This document shows positions 51,362 through 60,343 of a stretch of 64,000 nt of DNA, in pieces. The stretch spans positions 1-64,000 of the forward strand of contig JAJEAO010000032.1 of NCBI GenBank assembly GCA_022822745.1. Direction: 5' to 3'. This DNA comes from Acidobacteriota bacterium. GTDB taxonomy: Bacteria > Acidobacteriota > Vicinamibacteria > Marinacidobacterales > Marinacidobacteraceae. Position 1 is the first letter of the stretch, and every line of letters starts with the position of its first letter. The notes under the pieces were generated by a model that was not told the DNA's origin, searched no databases, and worked only from the letters and a program-made list of their open reading frames with translations. The translations under genes were made by a program, and so were the position numbers.

Positions 51362-52969
51362 TCAGTCGTCGCTCGAGATCGCAGCGGCGCCGCTCTCCGG
51401 CTCGAGCGTTTCCCCGGCCGGCAGCAGGACGCCCTCTTCGAGCGCGGCGTCCGCCATCCCGCCCGACTCCGGCTGGAGCCGCTCGACGATCGCCTGGACC
51501 GGCACCTTGAGGGTGTCGAGGAAGGGCTTGGGATAGACGCCGATGAAGATGCAGAGGACGACGATGGGGACCAGCGTCGCGCTCTCGCGGCGGGTCAGAT
51601 CCTTGAGACTCCGGTTCTCCTCGCGGTCCAGCTTGCCGAACATGAGGCGCTGGTAGAGCCACAGCAGGTAGGCGGCGCCGAGGACGATGCCCGAAACGGC
51701 GAAGGCCGCGTACACCCAGTCCACCTGGAAGATGCCCTGGAGGATGAGGAACTCGCCGATGAAGCCGTTCAGCATCGGCAGACCCATGGAGGCCAGCGCG
51801 ATGATGAGGAAGAGGGCCGCGTACTTCGGGACGACCTTGGCGATCCCTCCGTAGGCGGCGATCTCGCGGGTGTGGCGCTGCTCGTACATGATGCCGACGA
51901 GCAGGAAGAGTCCCCCGGTCGAGAGCCCGTGGTTGATCATCTGGAGCACGCCGCCTTCGAGGCCCAGGGGATTCAGGGCGAAGATGCCGAGCATCACGAA
52001 GCCGAGGTGGCTCACCGAGCTGTAGGCGACCAGGCTCTTCCAGTCCTTCTGGACCAGCGCCACCAGCGCGCCGTAGATGATCCCGATGATCGCGAGCGTC
52101 GCCACCCACCAGACCGCCTCGCGGCTCGCATCGGGCAGCAGCGGCAGCGAGAACCGCACGAACCCGTAGGTCCCCATCTTCAGCAGGACGCCCGCCAGGA
52201 TCACCGAGCCCGCCGTCGGCGCCTCGACGTGGGCGTCGGGCAGCCAGGTGTGGAACGGGAACATCGGAACCTTGATGGCGAATCCGACGAAGAAGGCGAG
52301 GAACACCCAGAACTGGAGACCGGAGGCGTAGCTGGTCTCCATCAGCCGCAGCACATCGAAGGTGTAGTCGCCGGTGGCCGCGTGGTGGGCGAAGTAGAGC
52401 GCCAGGATGCCGAGCAGCATGAGGACGCTGCCGACCAGGGTGTAGAGGAAGAACTTGATCGCGGCGTAGAGCTTCCGCGGCCCGCCCCAGACGCCGATGA
52501 GGAAGTACATCGGGACGAGCATGACTTCCCAGAACACGTAGAACAGGAAGAAGTCGAGCGCGACGAAGACGCCGAGCATCCCGGTCTGGAGGAAGAGCAG
52601 GAAGACGTAGTACTGCTTCGCCCGTTCCGTGACGGAACTCCACGAGGAGAGGATCGCGATGAACCCGAGCAGCGTCGTCATCAGGATCAGCAGCAGGCTG
52701 ATCCCGTCGATGGCGATGTTGTATTCGACTCCGATGCTCGGGATCCACTCGTAGCGCTCCCCGAACTGGAACTGCGGGCCGGTCGCGTCGAATCCGAACC
52801 ACAGGGGCAGCGAGAGGAGGAACCCGATGAAGGCGGCGACATTCGCGAACCAGCGGATCCGGTTCAGGTCGGTCTTCTTCACCAGGAACAGCAGGGCGAG
52901 AGCCGCCGCCGCCGGGAAGAAGACGACCAGCGAGAGGATCGGGAAGTCGAAGGGGTTGTTCTCGAACAT
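51362..52969 (-). CDS. nuoM: NADH-quinone oxidoreductase subunit M
   Basis: 535 residues, 14 membrane helices, antiporter-like subunit of complex I. Recognisable segments: IAIDGISLLLILMTTLLGFI near 82, the helix with key Glu FYVFWEVMLVPMYFLIGVWG near 136, IKFFLYTLVGSVLMLLGILA, and FHTWLPDAHVEAPTAGSVIL with the coupling Lys region. The C-terminus is an acidic tail. ATG 52969, six bases after nuoL. The next gene downstream is atpZ, not nuoN as is usual. Confidence 0.95.
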   Translation of the reverse strand: MFENNPFDFPILSLVVFFPAAAALALLFLVKKTDLNRIRWFANVAAFIGFLLSLPLWFGFDATGPQFQFGERYEWIPSIGVEYNIAIDGISLLLILMTTLLGFIAILSSWSSVTERAKQYYVFLLFLQTGMLGVFVALDFFLFYVFWEVMLVPMYFLIGVWGGPRKLYAAIKFFLYTLVGSVLMLLGILALYFAHHAATGDYTFDVLRLMETSYASGLQFWVFLAFFVGFAIKVPMFPFHTWLPDAHVEAPTAGSVILAGVLLKMGTYGFVRFSLPLLPDASREAVWWVATLAIIGIIYGALVALVQKDWKSLVAYSSVSHLGFVMLGIFALNPLGLEGGVLQMINHGLSTGGLFLLVGIMYEQRHTREIAAYGGIAKVVPKYAALFLIIALASMGLPMLNGFIGEFLILQGIFQVDWVYAAFAVSGIVLGAAYLLWLYQRLMFGKLDREENRSLKDLTRRESATLVPIVVLCIFIGVYPKPFLDTLKVPVQAIVERLQPESGGMADAALEEGVLLPAGETLEPESGAAAISSDD

Positions 52970-52975
52970 CGGCGG

Positions 52976-54997
52976 CTAGCTCCACAGCACCAGGGCCCCG
53001 GCCAGCAGCACCACGGCGAGCAGCATGAGGAGGGCGTAGCTCTGGAAGAGGCCGCTCTGGAGGCGGCGGAAACGGGTCGAGGCGGCTCCGAGGATCTCGG
53101 CGACGAGGTTCACGGCGCGGTCCACCACGTTGCGGTCGCTCAGGTCGGAAAGGTCGGCCGAGAGCATCGTCACCCGGGCGGAGCCGTTGACCGCCCCGTC
53201 CACGACCCGCTGATCAAGGCGGTAGAGGCCCTCTCCCCCCCGCAGCGTGCCGTTGACCGCGGTGGCGTCGTAGATCTCGTCCACGTAGTACTTGTTGAGC
53301 AGCAGGCGGTAGGCGCCGCTGCCGGCGAGCGAGGCGTCGCGCGTCGGCGCGTTGCGGTAGCGCCGCCAGGCGAACCAGATCCCGGCGGCGGCGAGGGCCA
53401 CCGAGAGCGCCATCAGGGCGTACTCCAGGGCGTAGTTGTGAGGCATCGCCGGGGGCGCCTGACCGCCCGCGTAGATTGCGGGCTCGAGGAAGGTGTGGAG
53501 ACGGTACGACCCTCCGAGCGCCGACGGGACGCCCACGAAACCGGCGACGACCGAGCCGGCCGCGAGGATCACGAGCGGGACGGTCATGGAAGGCGCCGAC
53601 TCATGGAGGTGCTTCTCCATCGCCGCGCCGCCGCGGAAGTCGCCCAGGAAGGTCATGATGACCTGACGGCTCATGTAGAACGCCGTCATCACTGCTGCGG
53701 CCGCCGCGATTCCCCACAGGACGAAATGGCCGTGCTCGAAGGTCTTCCAGAGGATCTCGTCCTTGCTGAAGAACCCGGCGAGCGGGGGGATGCCGGCGAT
53801 GGCGATCGTGGCGACGATGAAGGTCCAGCCGGTGCGGGGCATGTGGCGGAGCAGGCCCCCCATGTTCCGCATGTCCTGCATCTCGGTGTAGTGGCGATGC
53901 CCGCCGGAGGCGTGCTCGGCGTGCTCCATCGCGTGGATCACGCTGCCGGACCCGAGGAAGAGGCAGGCCTTGAAGAAGGCGTGCGTCATCAGGTGGAAGA
54001 TCGCCGCCGCGAACGCGCCCACGCCCGCCCCGAGGAACATGTAGCCGAGCTGGGAGACCGTGGAGTAGGCCAGAACCTTCTTGATGTCGGTCTGGAAGAG
54101 CGCGATCGTCGCGGCGAAGATCGCGGTCAGGGCGCCGACGGTCGCGACCAGCGCGAGGGCCGCCGGGGCGTGGGAGAAGAGCACCCCGCTGCGGGCGACC
54201 ATGTACACGCCGGCCGTGACCATGGTGGCGGCGTGGATGAGCGCCGAGACCGGAGTCGGTCCCTCCATCGCGTCCGGGAGCCAGACGTAGAGCGGGATCT
54301 GCGCCGACTTCCCGGCGGCGCCCACGAAGAGCAGCACCCCGATCGCGGTGAGAACGCCCCCCTGCATGTCGGCGCTGGCGATCTCCCCCATCACCCCGTA
54401 GAAGTCCAGCGTCCCGAAGGTGACGAAGGTGAGGAACACCGCGAGGATGAAGCCGGCGTCGCCGATCCGGTTCACGATGAACGCCTTCTTGCCCGCCTGG
54501 GCCGCAGCCGGACGCTCGAACCAGAACCCGATGAGCAGGTAGGAGCACAGCCCGACGCCTTCCCACCCGATGAACAGGAGCAGCATGTTCGCCCCGAGCA
54601 CCAGGTTCAGCATGAAGAACGTGAACAGGTTCAGGTAGGCGAAGAACCGGCTGAAGCCCCCGTCGTGGCTCATGTAGCCGACCGAGTAGATGTGGATCAG
54701 CAGCCCGATGCCGGTCACGACGAGGGTCATCACCATGGAGAGCGAATCGAGCCGGTAGGCCCACTCGACCCCCATGCTCGGGATCCACTCGAACAGCGAC
54801 TGCTCCACGCGGGCGGAGGCGCCGCCCTCGGCGAGGAACCGGGTGAAGAAGAAGCCGAGGGCGAGGAGGAACGACGCCGCCACGGACCCGCAGGCGATCG
54901 CGGCGGAGGCGCGCTTGCCGAGATGGCGGCCGAACAGCCCGTTGACGGCCGCGCCCAGCCCCGGGATCGCCGGGATGAGCCAGAGCAGGGAGTTCAA
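52976..54997 (-). CDS. nuoL: NADH-quinone oxidoreductase subunit L
   Basis: 673 residues, TTG start. Antiporter-like subunit with about 16 helices and the lateral helix. Conserved: WAYRLDSLSMVMTLVVTGIG near 73, NLFTFFMLNLVLGANMLLLF then GWEGVGLCSYLLIGFWFERP near 143, YVWLPDAMEGPTPVSALIHA near 235 and STVSQLGYMFLGAGVGAFAA near 310. Precedes nuoM as in typical nuo operons; nuoK and upstream nuo genes are not in this window, and an ABC transporter lies in front instead. Confidence 0.95.
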   Translation of the reverse strand: MNSLLWLIPAIPGLGAAVNGLFGRHLGKRASAAIACGSVAASFLLALGFFFTRFLAEGGASARVEQSLFEWIPSMGVEWAYRLDSLSMVMTLVVTGIGLLIHIYSVGYMSHDGGFSRFFAYLNLFTFFMLNLVLGANMLLLFIGWEGVGLCSYLLIGFWFERPAAAQAGKKAFIVNRIGDAGFILAVFLTFVTFGTLDFYGVMGEIASADMQGGVLTAIGVLLFVGAAGKSAQIPLYVWLPDAMEGPTPVSALIHAATMVTAGVYMVARSGVLFSHAPAALALVATVGALTAIFAATIALFQTDIKKVLAYSTVSQLGYMFLGAGVGAFAAAIFHLMTHAFFKACLFLGSGSVIHAMEHAEHASGGHRHYTEMQDMRNMGGLLRHMPRTGWTFIVATIAIAGIPPLAGFFSKDEILWKTFEHGHFVLWGIAAAAAVMTAFYMSRQVIMTFLGDFRGGAAMEKHLHESAPSMTVPLVILAAGSVVAGFVGVPSALGGSYRLHTFLEPAIYAGGQAPPAMPHNYALEYALMALSVALAAAGIWFAWRRYRNAPTRDASLAGSGAYRLLLNKYYVDEIYDATAVNGTLRGGEGLYRLDQRVVDGAVNGSARVTMLSADLSDLSDRNVVDRAVNLVAEILGAASTRFRRLQSGLFQSYALLMLLAVVLLAGALVLWS

Positions 54998-55078
54998 GGG
55001 AGGTCTGGAGCGGGGGTGGGGGTGATACCGAAGGCCCCGGCCGACGCCTGCCTGGCGCTTCCGCTCGGGAGACGGAAA

Positions 55079-55999
55079 TTACCGGATCGGGCCGCCATCG
55101 TCAACGGATCCGGCTCCTTCGGGGGCGCGCCGGGGCAGCGCGAGGCCGCGGGATCGGATGAAATCGCGGGCGATCCGGGCCGGATCCTCGCCGTCGAGGT
55201 CGGCCCGCTGGTTGAGCGAGCGCATCGTGTCGTTGTCGAAGACGCCGCCGAGCCGGTCCGCCAGCGCGTGGACCGCCGGATCGCTGCCCGGCCGGTACAC
55301 GACCGCCGACTCGTAGGGCGGGAACCACCGTCGGTCGTCCTCGAGGGGAACGAGCCCCAGCTTGGCGATCCGCCCGTCGGTGGAGTTCCCGACGAGCACG
55401 TCGGCTTCCCCGGACTCGACGACCTGGTACACCAGATCCAGGTCCACCTGGACCGTCTCCGGCGCCGAGGCGAAGCGGTACCACGAGATCATCCCGTGGA
55501 ATCCGTCCTGCCGCTCGAAGAACGGATACCCGGCGACGAGGGTGAGTCCGGGCGCCCCGGCCAGATCGGAGATCGTCCGGAGGCCGTGCCGCTCCGCCGC
55601 CTCGGCGCTCGCGGCCAGCAGGTAGTCGTTGGCGAATCCGAGCGGAGGCGAGACGAGCAGGTCGAAGCGCTCGGCGTAGAGGCGCCGGACCCCGCGGTAG
55701 ATCTCGGACGCCGTCGTTCCGGCCTCGAACGGCTGACTCATGATCGCGGTCCACGCGGTTCCGGTGTACTCGACGTAGCAGTCGAGGTCGCCTTCCCGGA
55801 GCGCGTGGTGGAGGAGGAAGGTCTGGACGCCCATCCGCCGGATCACCGGCGCGCCGGCGTTCTCGAGAAGCTGGGACATCAGTTCGCCGAGGATGAGCTG
55901 CTCGGAATAGGTCTTGGCGCCGACCCGGACCCGGGATCCGCCCGCGCCGCATCCGACCGCCAGCGCTCCGGCGAGACCGAGGAAGGACCGGCGCCGCAT
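55079..55999 (-). CDS. Osmoprotectant-type ABC transporter substrate-binding protein
   Basis: 306 residues from ATG 55999 with a short basic signal and lipobox-like ALAVGCG (Cys near 17). OpuAC/OpuCC-like: RVGAKTYSEQLILGELMSQL, GDLDCYVEYTGTAW near 73 and LGFANDYLLAAS. Binds glycine betaine, choline or related compounds in the periplasm. Its start overlaps the permease stop by one base (TGATG). Confidence 0.88.
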   Translation of the reverse strand: MRRRSFLGLAGALAVGCGAGGSRVRVGAKTYSEQLILGELMSQLLENAGAPVIRRMGVQTFLLHHALREGDLDCYVEYTGTAWTAIMSQPFEAGTTASEIYRGVRRLYAERFDLLVSPPLGFANDYLLAASAEAAERHGLRTISDLAGAPGLTLVAGYPFFERQDGFHGMISWYRFASAPETVQVDLDLVYQVVESGEADVLVGNSTDGRIAKLGLVPLEDDRRWFPPYESAVVYRPGSDPAVHALADRLGGVFDNDTMRSLNQRADLDGEDPARIARDFIRSRGLALPRRAPEGAGSVDDGGPIR

Positions 56000-56643
56000 C
56001 ACCCGGTCCCGGTCGCGGCGGCGAGCCGGCGTTCGGCGACCGCGAGCAGCCCGTCGGCCGCCAGCGCCAGGAGAGCGGAGGGGATCGCGCCGACGAGGAG
56101 CAGGCGGGTGTCCAGCATGGCGAGCCCGCGGAAGATGAACGAGCCGAGCCCTCCTGCGCCCACGGCAGCCGCGATCGTGACCAGTCCCACCCCGACCACG
56201 GTGGCGATCCGGATGCCGGCGAAGATCGTCGGCAGGGCGAGAGGCGCCTCCACCAGGGTGAGCCGCTGCCAGTCCGTCATGCCCATGCCGTCGGCGGCAT
56301 CGAGGATGGCCGGATCCACCGAGCGCACTCCGGTCACGGTGTTCCGCAGGATGGGCAGGAGCGCGTAGAGGACCAGCGCGAGGATCGCCGTCCGGTTGCC
56401 GAGTCCGCCGATGAGCGGCAACGGCAGGAGGAGACCGAAGAGCGCCAGCGAGGGGACCGTCTGCACGACGCCCGAGAAGCCGAGGACGGGACGAGCGAGC
56501 CACGGGATCCGGGTCACCGCGAAACCGAGCGGAACGGCGAGCGCCACCGCCAGCCCGATCGAGACCAGCACGAGCCCGATGTGCTCGAGGCTGAGCTCCA
56601 CGATCTCCGGCCAGCGCTGGACCAGGAACTCGGAGAGGCTCAT
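55999..56643 (-). CDS. Osmoprotectant-type ABC transporter permease
   Basis: 214 residues with six helices and the binding-protein-dependent permease motif AADGMGMTDWQRLTLVEAPL. OpuCB/ProW-like (EHIGLVLVSIGLAVALAVPL, GVVQTVPSLALFGLLLPLPL). Overlaps the ATPase stop (ATGA) and the substrate-binding gene. Only one permease gene is present, enough for a homodimer. Confidence 0.9.
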   Translation of the reverse strand: MSLSEFLVQRWPEIVELSLEHIGLVLVSIGLAVALAVPLGFAVTRIPWLARPVLGFSGVVQTVPSLALFGLLLPLPLIGGLGNRTAILALVLYALLPILRNTVTGVRSVDPAILDAADGMGMTDWQRLTLVEAPLALPTIFAGIRIATVVGVGLVTIAAAVGAGGLGSFIFRGLAMLDTRLLLVGAIPSALLALAADGLLAVAERRLAAATGTG

Positions 56644-57389
56644 GGCGCGGGCTCTGTCTCCGCCCCCCGGACGAGGGCCTCGACGATCCCGCTGGCCGGG
56701 GCGGACCGCAGCTTGGCGGGCGGCGCCACCTGCTGGATGACGCCTTCGGCGACGACCGCGATCCGGTCCGCCAGCCGGAAGGCCTCACGCACATCGTGGG
56801 TCACGAACAGCACCGTCATGCCCAGTCGGCGGGAGAGGGACCGGAACTCGGACTGCAGCCGGCCGCGCGCGATGGGGTCCACCGCGCCGAAGGGCTCGTC
56901 GAGGAGGAGCGCCTCCGGGTCGGCCGCGAGCGCCCGCGCCACGCCGACCCGCTGGCGCTGTCCCCCGGAGAGCTGGTGCGGCTTGCGGCGACCGACATCC
57001 TCCGGATCGAGGCCGACGAGCCGGAGCATCTCGATGGCGCGGGCCCGGCGACGCTCCCTGGTCCATCCCAAAAGACGGGGCACGAGCTCGACGTTCGCCC
57101 GCACCGGGAGGTGGGGGAAGAGCCCGACGCTCTGGATCGCGTAGCCGATGCGGCGCCGCAGCGCCACCGGATCCCACCGGGCGACCTCGCGGCCGGCGAA
57201 GAGCACCTCGCCCGAGTCGGCCTCTTCCAGGCGGTTCACGAGGCGGAGGAGCGTCGTCTTCCCGCACCCGGAGGGACCGAGCAGGACGCAGGTCTCGCCG
57301 GCGCGGATCTCGAGGGAGACCTCGCGGAGGACGCGGCGGTCTCCGAAGGCCTTGGAAACGCGCCGGAATTCGATGGAGGCGCCGCTCAC
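56640..57389 (-). CDS. Osmoprotectant-type ABC transporter ATPase
   Basis: 249 residues from GTG 57389, whose GTGA overlaps the rpiA stop. Walker A LLGPSGCGKTTLLRLVNRLE near 34, signature QLSGGQRQRVGVARALAADP near 135, Walker B ALLLDEPFGAVDPIARGR near 156 and the switch His in FVTHDVREAF. The QLSGGQ...FGAVDPIAR pattern is typical of OpuCA/ProV. A CBS tail, found in many OpuCA, is absent. Longer open reading upstream lies in rpiA and is a shadow. Confidence 0.92.
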   Translation of the reverse strand: MSGASIEFRRVSKAFGDRRVLREVSLEIRAGETCVLLGPSGCGKTTLLRLVNRLEEADSGEVLFAGREVARWDPVALRRRIGYAIQSVGLFPHLPVRANVELVPRLLGWTRERRRARAIEMLRLVGLDPEDVGRRKPHQLSGGQRQRVGVARALAADPEALLLDEPFGAVDPIARGRLQSEFRSLSRRLGMTVLFVTHDVREAFRLADRIAVVAEGVIQQVAPPAKLRSAPASGIVEALVRGAETEPAP

Positions 57390-58057
57390 CCGGCCGTCCC
57401 GGGCGCCAGGTCCCGGCCTCCCTCGACCAGGACCCGCTCGGCCATGCCGAGGAACAGACCGGTGTCGAGCACGCCGGGGAGCTCGCGGATCCAGGCGTGG
57501 ACGGCCTCCGGCTCCTCGATGGGGCCGAAGCCGGCGTCCAGGAGGACGTTGCCGTTGTCGGAGCGAATCGGGATCCCGTCGCCGTCTCGCCGGAGTCGGA
57601 TGTCGGCGCCGAATTCGACGAGCGCGCGCCGAACCGGCGGGGCCGCGAAGGGGATCACCTCGACCGGGACGACGCACCGGGCGCCGAGGCGGGGAGAGAG
57701 TTTCTCCGGGCCCACCAGGACGATGAAGCGGCGGGCGGCGGCGGCCACGACGCGCTCGCGCACCAGCGCTCCGCCGTAGCCCTTGATCAACCTCCGGTGC
57801 GGATCCACTTCGTCGGCGCCGTCCACGGCGAGGTCGAGGGTCGAGACCTCCGCGAATGAAACGAGGGGGATTCCCTCGGCGCGCGCGAGCGCCTCGGTCG
57901 TCCGCGAAGTGGGGATCCCCCGGACGTCGAGGCCGGACCGAACCCGTGCGCCGAGTTCACGGACGAACCGGCTGGCGGCGCGGCCGGTGCCGAGGCCGAC
58001 GACCATCTCGGACTCCACCCACGAGGCGGCGCGGGCTGCGATTTCCCAGGAGCTCAA
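57386..58057 (-). CDS. rpiA: Ribose-5-phosphate isomerase A
   Basis: 223 residues if begun at TTG 58057 (LSSWEIAARAASWVESEMVV); no better start is near and the length then fits RpiA. Motifs: VGLGTGRAASRFVRELG, DLAVDGADEVDPHRRLIKGYGG split around the catalytic Asp, GALVRERVVAAAARRFIVLV and SDNGNVLLDAGFG. Interconverts ribose 5-phosphate and ribulose 5-phosphate; its product also supplies PLP synthesis by PdxS, encoded elsewhere in the window. First gene of an overlapping operon with the osmoprotectant transporter. Confidence 0.88.
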   Translation of the reverse strand: MSSWEIAARAASWVESEMVVGLGTGRAASRFVRELGARVRSGLDVRGIPTSRTTEALARAEGIPLVSFAEVSTLDLAVDGADEVDPHRRLIKGYGGALVRERVVAAAARRFIVLVGPEKLSPRLGARCVVPVEVIPFAAPPVRRALVEFGADIRLRRDGDGIPIRSDNGNVLLDAGFGPIEEPEAVHAWIRELPGVLDTGLFLGMAERVLVEGGRDLAPGTAG

Positions 58058-58140
58058 ACGGGTGTGACGGAAAGACGACGGAGCGAGCGTATCGTATGGA
58101 GCGTCGCTCTTCCTATGAAGCGCCGCTCTTCCTATGGAGC

Positions 58141-58158
58141 GCCGCTCTCCAGAGCGGC
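58141..58158. repeat. Hairpin repeat GCCGCTCTCCAGAGCGGC, copy 1
   Basis: Perfect 8-bp inverted repeat around CC, followed by AATTCG. Preceded by two degenerate units of CTATGGAGCGCCGCTCT type (58096-58135), so this spacer is a small array in front of the GH20-like gene and behind the rpiA start. Confidence 0.8.
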
Positions 58159-58189
58159 AATTCGCGGCCACAGCCGGGTCGTATGGAGC

Positions 58190-58207
58190 GCCGCTCTCCA
58201 GAGCGGC
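58190..58207. repeat. Hairpin repeat GCCGCTCTCCAGAGCGGC, copy 2
   Basis: Identical to the copy at 58141, 49 bp further, again preceded by GTATGGAGC and followed by AATTCG. Confidence 0.8.
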
Positions 58208-58253
58208 AATTCGCACGACTTCTGCGCATCGCCAGCGTACTCGCTGCCGGGCG

Positions 58254-58290
58254 GGGCCGCTACCGCGAGAACCGGCCCGGCGCGCAGGCG
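58254..58290. repeat. Intergenic repeat, GGCCGCTACCGCG module, copy 3
   Basis: One base different from 50500-50536 over the core. Ends 33 bp before the GTG start of the GH20-like gene. Confidence 0.8.
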
Positions 58291-58323
58291 CCGGCGTCCA
58301 CGGGGGCGCGTACAGTGCGTCGT

Positions 58324-60336
58324 GTGACGACCCCCGACGCCTTCGCCCGGCTGCTCCCCTCCCCCTGTCGGGTGGATCGGCGGCCCGGAATGCTCGATCT
58401 GAACCAGGTGGCGGCGATCCGCTTTCCGGCCCGGCTCCCGGGCGCCGAACAGGCGGCCCGCGTGCTCGCCCGGCGGCTTCGGGAGCGCACCGGGGTGGAG
58501 TTGGGATTCGAGACCGGCGACGGCCCGCCCCCCGGTGGTCGGGGTGGAGGCGAGGAAGAGGGCGGCGCCGGGCCGTCCGGTCGTCCCCGCATCGCGATCC
58601 GGAGCGGCGCCACCCCCCCACTGGCTGACGGCGGAGGATCCGCGCCGGCGGACGGTGGAAGAGCTGCGCTGGCGGGCGGCGGAAGAACCGGGCTGGCCGG
58701 AACCGGGGAGGGATTCGCGCTCGGGATCTCTCCCGACGGAGCGGAGATCACGGCCGAGGGCCCCCGCGGACTTTTTCACGCCGCGGAGGCGCTGGTCCAG
58801 CTCGCGGGCGGAGGCCGCTCGGACGGTGGCGATGGAGGCGGAGGCCCTTGCGGGGGCCGCTCGCTCCCGGCTTGCCGGATCGAGGACTTCCCGGCGCTCC
58901 GACGTCGCGGGTTCCTGCTCGACATCTCGCGGGGACGGGTCCCCACCCTCGCCTCCGTGAAAGCGCTGATCCGTCTGCTCGGTCGGCTCCGCTACAACGA
59001 GCTGCTCCTCTACACCGAGCACACCTTCCGCTTTCCGTCACACCCGGAGATCGGGGCCGGATCCGGCGGCTACACCGGCGAGGAGATCCGCGCGCTCGAC
59101 GCCTTCGCGCGCCGCCGGGGCGTCGAGCTGACGCCGTGCCTCCAGACCTTCGGGCACATGCGGCGCATCCTCGAGAAGCCGCGCTACCGAGACCTGGCCG
59201 AGTCCGACAGCCTCTGGTCGCTCTCTCCGGAAGCGTCGGGAACGATGCCGCTCCTCCGCGACCTGCTGGCGGACTATCTGCCCCACTTCCGATCGGGGTG
59301 GGCCCACCTGAACTGCGACGAGCCGGTGGACCTGGGAAGAGGCCGCTCGGCGGAGCGCGCCCGGAAGGAGGGGCTCGCCGCCATCTTCGCCGGCCATGTG
59401 AACCGGGTGGCCGAGTTGGCGCGCGGGCACGGGAAGCGCCCCATGATCTGGGCCGACTTCCTCGCCGACCATCCCGAGGCGCTGGACCGGCTGGATCCGG
59501 ACATCGTGCTCTGCGACTGGTGGTACGAGCCCGATCACGACTTCGACCGGGTTCAGCGGTTCCGGGACGCCGGCCGCCCGTTCCTGACCGGGTGCGGAAC
59601 CTCGTCCTGGAGCAGCCTGTTTCCCCGGCTCGACACCGCGCTCCCGAACATCCGGGGACACGCGCGAGCCGCGCGCGAGTACGGCGCCGACGGGATGATC
59701 GTCACCGACTGGGGCGACGGCGGGCATTTCAATCTCTTCTCCGGATCCCTCGCACCGATCGCGGTCGGCGCCGAGGCGGCGTGGGGAAACCACGACCGGC
59801 CGGAGGCGGAAGTGCGGGCGGCCTTCTCCGAGCATGTGGCCGGCGACCCCTCCGGGTTCGCCGGAGAGTTCGCGTTCCGCCTGGGTCGGCTCCACGACGC
59901 CGGATTCCCGCACTTCAACCACTCCCCGCTGAAGACGGTGTTCTTCGAGACGCGCCTCCTCCGGAGCGGAAGGATCCCGCGGCGGGAAGCCCTCGAGACC
60001 ACGCGGCGCGCGCTCGAGCGCCTCGCGGCGGAAGCGTCCGGGCGCGGTCTCCCGGACGCCCCGGTCGGGGCGGAGTGGTCGTGGGCGCTCGACGCCTCCC
60101 GGCTGGCCGCCGAGCGAGGGCTCGCCGCGCTGCGCCTCCGCGCCCGCTCCGGGCCCGACGCCGGGCTGGCGGCTGCGCTCCGCTCGCTCGCGGACCGTCA
60201 GGCCGACTTGTTCCGGCGGTTCCGCGAGGCGTGGGCGGCTTCCTACCGCCCGGAAGGTCGGGAAACGGCGTTCGCCCTCCATCGCGCCGCGATCCGCGCC
60301 CTCCGCCGCGCCGCCCGGCGGGTGGACGGGGCGTGA
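58324..60336 (+). CDS. GH20-like beta-N-acetylhexosaminidase
   Basis: 670 residues from GTG 58324 (GTG 58315 is possible). An N-terminal GH20b-like domain holds a low-complexity Gly/Ala/Asp insert (about 75-125). The catalytic barrel has ALRRRGFLLDISRGRVPTLA near 195, LLYTEHTFRF, LTPCLQTFGHMRRIL and the acid pair D332-E333 in HLNCDEPVDLG, at the place of the GH20 Asp-Glu couple. Would release N-acetylhexosamines from chitin or glycan chains. No signal peptide is evident, so it may be cytoplasmic. Divergent from rpiA. Confidence 0.72.
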   Translation: MTTPDAFARLLPSPCRVDRRPGMLDLNQVAAIRFPARLPGAEQAARVLARRLRERTGVELGFETGDGPPPGGRGGGEEEGGAGPSGRPRIAIRSGATPPLADGGGSAPADGGRAALAGGGRTGLAGTGEGFALGISPDGAEITAEGPRGLFHAAEALVQLAGGGRSDGGDGGGGPCGGRSLPACRIEDFPALRRRGFLLDISRGRVPTLASVKALIRLLGRLRYNELLLYTEHTFRFPSHPEIGAGSGGYTGEEIRALDAFARRRGVELTPCLQTFGHMRRILEKPRYRDLAESDSLWSLSPEASGTMPLLRDLLADYLPHFRSGWAHLNCDEPVDLGRGRSAERARKEGLAAIFAGHVNRVAELARGHGKRPMIWADFLADHPEALDRLDPDIVLCDWWYEPDHDFDRVQRFRDAGRPFLTGCGTSSWSSLFPRLDTALPNIRGHARAAREYGADGMIVTDWGDGGHFNLFSGSLAPIAVGAEAAWGNHDRPEAEVRAAFSEHVAGDPSGFAGEFAFRLGRLHDAGFPHFNHSPLKTVFFETRLLRSGRIPRREALETTRRALERLAAEASGRGLPDAPVGAEWSWALDASRLAAERGLAALRLRARSGPDAGLAAALRSLADRQADLFRRFREAWAASYRPEGRETAFALHRAAIRALRRAARRVDGA

Positions 60337-60343
60337 GTCAGCA

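Noticed and set aside
50906-56368. An 1820-codon open frame on the plus strand
   Set aside because: It runs antisense across atpI/Z, nuoM, nuoL and the transporter genes. Its translation is Glu/Arg/His/Gln-rich without domains, the usual mirror of membrane-protein genes in high-GC DNA.
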